From JABFSM01 sp963762545 (GTDB taxonomy: Bacteria > Gemmatimonadota > Gemmatimonadetes > Gemmatimonadales > GWC2-71-9): DNA of 64,000 nucleotides. The notes below the pieces were generated by a model. The model was not told where the DNA came from. It did no database searches and worked only from the letters and a program-made list of their open reading frames with translations. The stretch is taken from assembly GCA_963762545.1 (NCBI GenBank), contig CAVXLC010000004.1:24544-88543 (forward strand), read 5' to 3'. The translations under genes and the position numbers were made by a program. The stretch's first letter is position 1. The number at the start of each line of letters is the position of its first letter. This document shows positions 61,101-64,000 of the stretch, piece by piece.

Positions 61101-61350
61101 AGGTCTCGCCGGCGTCGGCGGTCTTCCAGAGCCCGCCACCGACCGCGCCGAAATAGGCCAGGTTGGGGTGGCCCCTGACTCCGGTCACCGCGATCGAGCG
61201 GCCGCCCCGGTCGGGGCCGATGTTGCGCCAGCGGTAGGCCGAGAGGAGCGTCGAATCGAGGGTGGCGGGTCCGGGGACCGCTTGCCGGGGTGCCGAGACC
61301 ACGGCACCGGCCACCAGGAACGGAAAGGCGAACACGAGAGAAGATCGCAT
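58156..61350 (-). CDS. Large exported Asp-box (BNR/sortilin-like) beta-propeller protein
   Basis: This 1064-residue protein has a signal peptide (about 1-19) and many Asp-box repeats with S-x-DGGKTW or ADAGETW cores, forming two or more propellers over about residues 35-700. A glycine-rich insert (about 428-455) follows the QQDNTT segment. The last 200 residues are helical and resemble the C-terminal module of sortilin/VPS10-like secreted glycosyl-hydrolase-annotated proteins. No catalytic residues are evident. The repeats also give recurring 20-base-scale DNA repeats around 60600-60960. Substrate unknown; export to the periplasm or surface is inferred. Confidence 0.85.
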   Translation of the reverse strand: MRSSLVFAFPFLVAGAVVSAPRQAVPGPATLDSTLLSAYRWRNIGPDRGGRSIAVTGVRGHPNLAYFGAVGGGLWKTADAGETWAPVTDGQVNSASVGAVAVSESNPDIVYIGMGETCIRGNIMPGDGVYKSTDGGKTWTHVGFSESQGIAKIRMHPTNPDIVFVASFGKYSVPSQERGVFKSTDGGKTWRKVLYRDDKTAAIDISIDRNNPNVMYAALWEAYRKEYQMSSGGPGSGLFKSTDGGETWTEITRNPGLPAGIVGRIGVSVSGANSNRVYALVENDNGGLFKSDDAGATWALVNDKRDIRQRAFYYTHVFADPKNADVVYMENTSIFRSTDGGKTTTNVGNGTHGDFHDLWIDPDDASHLVVGNDGGGAVSVTTGRRWTAQDYPTEQFYHIVATAHIPYHLCGSQQDNTTLCTPFNWNAGGGFRRGGGGGGAGGAGGDPTAGGMAASYVAGGGEPGYIAADPLNPDLFYSGTNNGGYVDKYDRRTGASREVNPYPWFYSGEASKDIKERWQWTFPIIFSPVDPKTLYVSSQRLWRTVDGGRTWTALSGDLTRHEPSTLEKSGGPITGDMNGPEVYATIFAVGPGKRDVNVIWTGSDDGLVHVTRDGGKTWANVTPPGMPDFGRVSQIDASSFGSGGAYVSVRRPLLNDVAPYIFKTTDYGRTWIKIVNGIPDNAYVHAVREDPTRRGLLYAATQRGVYLSYDDGAHWQSLRLNMPDVPVADLVVMGNELAIATHGRGFWVLDDIAALRQASPEILAKDGYLFTPPVGVRSGPGVSVSWYVKSAPVTARLEILDSAGAVLRSFVPDTARPDSARAGGGGGRRGGGETFLPKGAGIHRVTWDLRARGITSFPGMIFWGAGTGGPAVPPGRYTVRLTADGQTLTTAVTVRRNPWLTDVTDADLRAQYAFSRRVRDKAEEANQAVIAIRRVKAQLADRQKKSDDAALKSAGATLTANSSAVEEDVYQVRNQSGQDPLNFPIKVNNRLATLLSMAERGDGPPTNNMPEIFGILSSELKTYTDRLALVWASDLAAVNKELARLNLAPLDPKCARVEGCSLTP

Positions 61351-61382
61351 CGAGGGTTCGTCGGATTGAAGGAGAGAGTGGG

Positions 61383-61388
61383 AACCTA
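61383..61388 (-). promoter_or_regulatory. Candidate -10 of the Asp-box protein gene
   Basis: On the reverse strand TAGGTT lies 32 bases before the ATG at 61350, in the 61-base gap to the amidohydrolase gene. A leader with weak purine-rich sequence follows. Confidence 0.3.
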
Positions 61389-61411
61389 GCCCGCGCGAAA
61401 CCGGCCCGCCA

Positions 61412-63346
61412 CTACGGGGCGGCGCCGATCGCCGCGCGCAGCGCCTTGGATTCGTACACCCGGCCGGCCCGGATCACCCGCTCGACCTTGCGCAGGTCGG
61501 CCACATGCTCCGCCGGCTTGCCGGCCACGATGATCAGATCCGCCACCTTGCCCGGCGCGATGCTGCCGTACTCCTTGTCGTCCTTCATCACCTGGGCCGG
61601 AACCAGCGTCGCGATGCGCAGCACCTGGGCCGCGGGGATGCCGGCGCGCTCGTAGTTCTCGAGCTCCGAGTTGTAGCTGCTTCCGTCGGTGCCGGGCACG
61701 ATGGTGATCCCCGCGTCGTAGAGGCGCTTGACGACCCGGAGCAGGGTCGCGTCGGCGCGGTCGGCGATCGAATCGCTCGCCGGCCGGGGAATCCCGACGT
61801 TCGGCGCGGGCACCCCGCCCTGCGCCCGTGGCGACAGCCACAAGTTGACCGTCGGGTCGATGACGGTGCCGCGTTGCTTGAAGAGCTCGAGCATCGCGGT
61901 GAAGTCCGGGCGATCGACGTCGAAGTTCGGGGCCACCGCGGAGGCCACCGCGGAATAGGCCCGCATCTCGGGGACGTAGAGCGAGTCGGGGTAGAAGGTC
62001 GACAGCAGGAACGCGATGTGATTGATCTCGTCGAATCCCAGCCGCACCGCGTCCGGAGTCGAGAGGCCCCGCGGCACGTGACCGCTGAGCCGCATCCCGC
62101 GCCGGTGGGCCTCCCGCGCGATGGCGGGCACCAGATCCTGCTGGACCAGGTTGTAGAGCTTGATCTGCTTGTAGCCCAGCGAGTCGTACCGGGCGATCCA
62201 GGCCAGGGCCTGCTCCTCGGTGCTCGCGATGGCCTCGGACGGACCCGCCCAGCGCCCCGGGCCCTCGATGAAGCCGGCCAGCACGACGCGCGGCGCCGCC
62301 AGGATCCCGGCCGCCGAGCGGTCCCGGAGCGACGTGGCGATGTCGAGATCGGAGGCGAGGTCCCGGATGGTCGTGATGCCCTGGGCCAGGTCGGACACCG
62401 AGCGGGTCGTCTGGCTGCTGCCAAAGGAATGGGAGTGCATGTCCCACATCCCCGGCATGACGGTCTTGCCGGTGGCGTCGATGACCGTGGCGCCGGCCGG
62501 AATGGCCACCGAGTCGGCCGGCCCGACGGCCTCGATCCGGGTGCCGCGAATCAGGACCGAGGTACGGGGACGGACGATGCCGCGCTCGCTGTCGAACAGG
62601 TCGCCTCCGACGATCGCGATCGCGCTCGCCGGCGGGGGCGCGAGCCGCTGGCCCAGCGCCGCGCCGTTCGCGTCGCGGTAGCGCATCTCGATGACCCGGA
62701 GGGCCGGCAGCGCCGGCTCGGCGCCGGGACGCAGGGTGACGAACCAGCCCTCCACCTCGTCGGAAAAGAGCTGATTCCGGTCATCCAGCCACACCCCGCT
62801 GGCGTCGCCGGTGGTGTCCCGCATCATGACCAGCCGCACGTGCTGGCGGCCGAGCCGGGTGCGCACCACCGTATCGCCCACGGTCTCGAGTCGGGCGGTG
62901 CCGCGGGGCAGCAGCCGGGCGAAGTGATCCGGCCGTCCCAGCAGGAAGCGGGCGAGCACGGTTTGATCGTACGCCGTGAAGCTCCGGAGCTGGTAGAACG
63001 TGCCGGGCGAGAACGGCGCGCTGCGCGTCGAGTCCTTGCCCGGCCCGCGCCACACCACCGAGTCGTGCACCACCTCGAACCGGTCGGCGGGCTCGCCCAG
63101 TGTAGGAGACACCGCGTTGAGGGGCAGGTTCCAGGTTCGTCCGCCCACGACCCGTCCCCCGGAGATGATGTAGTGCGTCTCGGAGCGGGGGCCCCGGTTC
63201 CGGTCGACGTGATGGTATTGCACCACCACGCTATCGGCCTGGGAGATCACCGTCATCGCGCCGGCGGGCCGCCCGTGGTTGAGGACGAGGTAGTTCGTGG
63301 TGTCGGGCGCCCCGACGGTGGCGAGCAGCAAGGCAAGCGAAATCAT
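61412..63346 (-). CDS. Secreted amidohydrolase-family protein with extra N-terminal domain
   Basis: This 644-residue protein has a short signal peptide and an N-terminal beta-rich domain of about 230 residues of unknown function. An amidohydrolase domain follows with intact HxH in GMWDMHSHSFG, a later candidate ligand region RLSGHVPRG and IVPGTDGSS. The C-terminal strand ends in KALRAAIGAAP. The ATG at 63346 was chosen at the signal peptide; an in-frame frame extending to 63964 is arginine- and serine-rich and lies over the DksA-like gene. It resembles the other secreted amidohydrolases in the window, which suggests a lineage-specific expansion. Confidence 0.86.
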   Translation of the reverse strand: MISLALLLATVGAPDTTNYLVLNHGRPAGAMTVISQADSVVVQYHHVDRNRGPRSETHYIISGGRVVGGRTWNLPLNAVSPTLGEPADRFEVVHDSVVWRGPGKDSTRSAPFSPGTFYQLRSFTAYDQTVLARFLLGRPDHFARLLPRGTARLETVGDTVVRTRLGRQHVRLVMMRDTTGDASGVWLDDRNQLFSDEVEGWFVTLRPGAEPALPALRVIEMRYRDANGAALGQRLAPPPASAIAIVGGDLFDSERGIVRPRTSVLIRGTRIEAVGPADSVAIPAGATVIDATGKTVMPGMWDMHSHSFGSSQTTRSVSDLAQGITTIRDLASDLDIATSLRDRSAAGILAAPRVVLAGFIEGPGRWAGPSEAIASTEEQALAWIARYDSLGYKQIKLYNLVQQDLVPAIAREAHRRGMRLSGHVPRGLSTPDAVRLGFDEINHIAFLLSTFYPDSLYVPEMRAYSAVASAVAPNFDVDRPDFTAMLELFKQRGTVIDPTVNLWLSPRAQGGVPAPNVGIPRPASDSIADRADATLLRVVKRLYDAGITIVPGTDGSSYNSELENYERAGIPAAQVLRIATLVPAQVMKDDKEYGSIAPGKVADLIIVAGKPAEHVADLRKVERVIRAGRVYESKALRAAIGAAP

Positions 63347-63385
63347 CGGCGATGTGACTCCGTGAATTGGGCTCGGAATCGGGCA

Positions 63386-63391
63386 AAGATA
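63386..63391 (-). promoter_or_regulatory. Candidate -10 of the amidohydrolase gene at 61412
   Basis: On the reverse strand TATCTT lies about 39 bases before the ATG at 63346, in the 100-base gap after the DksA-like gene. CGGAG is a possible ribosome-binding site about 12 bases before the start. Confidence 0.3.
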
Positions 63392-63446
63392 CTCTGGCCG
63401 AGTTTCCGTCGTGCACCACCCGATGCTGCGACTCGTCCGATCGCCC

Positions 63447-63815
63447 TCATGCGCCTGCCCGCTCGCAGGTCCGCGCCCAGGGGATGAGCTCGAGCCGCTC
63501 GAACGGAATGGGCCTCCCCGTGTCCTCGCAGAGGCCGAAAAGCTGCGGCGTCCGGTGCAGGCGTTCGAGCGCCGCGTCGATTTCGGCGAGCTCGAGCGAC
63601 ATTCGCGTGGCGTTCGCCGCGTCGATCTCGGTGTCGATCGTCTCGGTCCCGCGGTCGGCCAGATGAGTCGGCATCGTCGTAAGGTCGCCGGCGCGGCCCC
63701 GCTCGTCCGCCTGCGACTGCTCGGCGACGGTGCGGTTGAGGGCGCCGGAGATCCGCGCCCGCTCTTCCCGCAGTCTTCGCTCGAGGTGGATTCGCTGCGC
63801 GTCGGTGAGCGACAT
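63447..63815 (-). CDS. DksA/TraR-family protein with a degenerate zinc finger
   Basis: This 122-residue protein is coiled-coil-like in its N-terminal half and resembles DksA/TraR regulators that bind RNA polymerase through the secondary channel. The zinc finger is degenerate: Cys96-x2-Thr99 and Cys117-x2-Ala120 instead of two CxxC pairs, around the RPIPFERLELIPWA core. It may work without zinc, as some DksA-like proteins do. GAGGAG lies 7 bases before the ATG. It follows the tRNA-Ile terminator and is a separate transcript. Confidence 0.85.
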   Translation of the reverse strand: MSLTDAQRIHLERRLREERARISGALNRTVAEQSQADERGRAGDLTTMPTHLADRGTETIDTEIDAANATRMSLELAEIDAALERLHRTPQLFGLCEDTGRPIPFERLELIPWARTCERAGA

Positions 63816-63929
63816 GGTGAGGCTCCTCGCATGCCTTGTGTTCGTGAGGCCTGGGTCCCAGAGCTACCCGTCCGCCGGACCCGGCGCAAGACCGCTCGGC
63901 CCTCGAGCGAATCGCCGTTCCTGACCACG

Positions 63930-63962
63930 AAAAAGGCCGCCGAGAACCATCGCTCGGCGGCC
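63930..63962 (-). terminator. Intrinsic terminator of the tRNA-Ile transcript
   Basis: On the reverse strand GGCCGCCGAG pairs perfectly with CTCGGCGGCC (63953-63962 and 63935-63944), with an 8-base loop, and is followed by TTTTT. It lies 17 bases beyond the tRNA 3' end. Confidence 0.85.
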
Positions 63963-63979
63963 ACAGCACTGGAACCCCA

Positions 63980-64000
63980 TGGGCCTGGGTAGAGTTGAAC
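63980..64000 (-). tRNA. tRNA-Ile, probably GAT, 3' end only (runs off the window)
   Basis: The last 21 bases match the 3' end of tRNA-Ile(GAT) on the reverse strand. They give T loop TTCAACT closed by a C, the 3' T-stem half, the 3' acceptor half CAGGCCC and discriminator A. The 5' part is beyond the window, so the anticodon is inferred. CCA is not encoded. Confidence 0.7.

Noticed and set aside
63347..63964. In-frame N-terminal extension of the amidohydrolase at 61412
   Set aside because: It overlaps the DksA-like gene in another frame and has shadow-like composition. The signal peptide begins at 63346.
63980..64000. rRNA operon spacer containing tRNA-Ile
   Set aside because: A perfect intrinsic terminator follows the tRNA 17 bases downstream, and no tRNA-Ala or 23S sequence is seen on that side. 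Upstream sequence is outside the window.

Overview
The window is 64 kb of high-GC bacterial chromosome. It is densely packed, with many 4-base start/stop overlaps and very short intergenic gaps. Gene content suggests an aerobic, Gram-negative-type member of the Gemmatimonadota (or a close relative). The pointers are heme A synthase, many secreted or outer-membrane proteins, PadR plus FtsX-type permease pairs, Asp-box repeat proteins, serial secreted amidohydrolases, a YpdA-type bacillithiol disulfide reductase and a eukaryotic-type Ser/Thr kinase. The phylum call is an inference from gene content; no rRNA is present to prove it.

Layout. 0.1-6.6 kb: S9 peptidase, a two-component system (reverse), aminotransferase, galE. 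6.7-7.2 kb: five tRNA genes (His, Trp, Glu, Glu, Lys; reverse) ending in an intrinsic terminator. 7.3-15.2 kb: EamA transporter, a seven-blade RCC1-type lipoprotein, then VIT/vWA protein - ECF sigma factor - anti-sigma factor, and heme A synthase. 15.2-21.5 kb: a six-gene reverse operon (hypothetical, thiosulfate sulfurtransferase, isocitrate dehydrogenase, DUF3293, HEAT-repeat protein, HD-GYP-like protein). 21.6-28.1 kb: O-antigen ligase-like protein, mercaptopyruvate sulfurtransferase, SufE, and the serine pathway genes serC and serA with a DUF1015 gene. 28.2-35.2 kb: secreted amidohydrolases, including a three-gene overlapping operon, plus a beta-propeller protein and a Cys-less ArsC-like protein. 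35.3-42.2 kb: D-Ala-D-Ala dipeptidase-like protein, an uncharacterised lipoprotein with an outer-membrane-type partner, an NPP-type phosphodiesterase, and a second two-component system. 42.3-51.9 kb: YceI/TPR protein, DUF5946, outer-membrane proteins, Ser/Thr kinase, YpdA, threonine dehydratase. 51.9-64 kb: PadR plus permease, an AraC remnant, saccharopine-dehydrogenase-like reductase, GNAT, phenylacetate-CoA ligase, a 1064-residue Asp-box protein, an amidohydrolase, a DksA/TraR-like protein, and the 3' end of a tRNA-Ile with its terminator.

How genes work together. Several units look functionally coherent: vWA/sigma/anti-sigma (envelope signalling), serC-serA (serine synthesis), two rhodaneses plus SufE (sulfur transfer), HEAT plus HD-GYP proteins sharing an N-terminal module, and kinase plus outer-membrane protein. 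A recurring regulatory theme is a TANNNT hexamer placed 5-8 bases before start codons that lack a usable Shine-Dalgarno sequence. This suggests that leaderless mRNAs are common in this genome. No CRISPR array, phage, insertion sequence or rRNA operon was seen. Start codons were often moved inward from the longest open frame, using signal peptides, ribosome-binding sites and overlaps; these choices are stated per gene.
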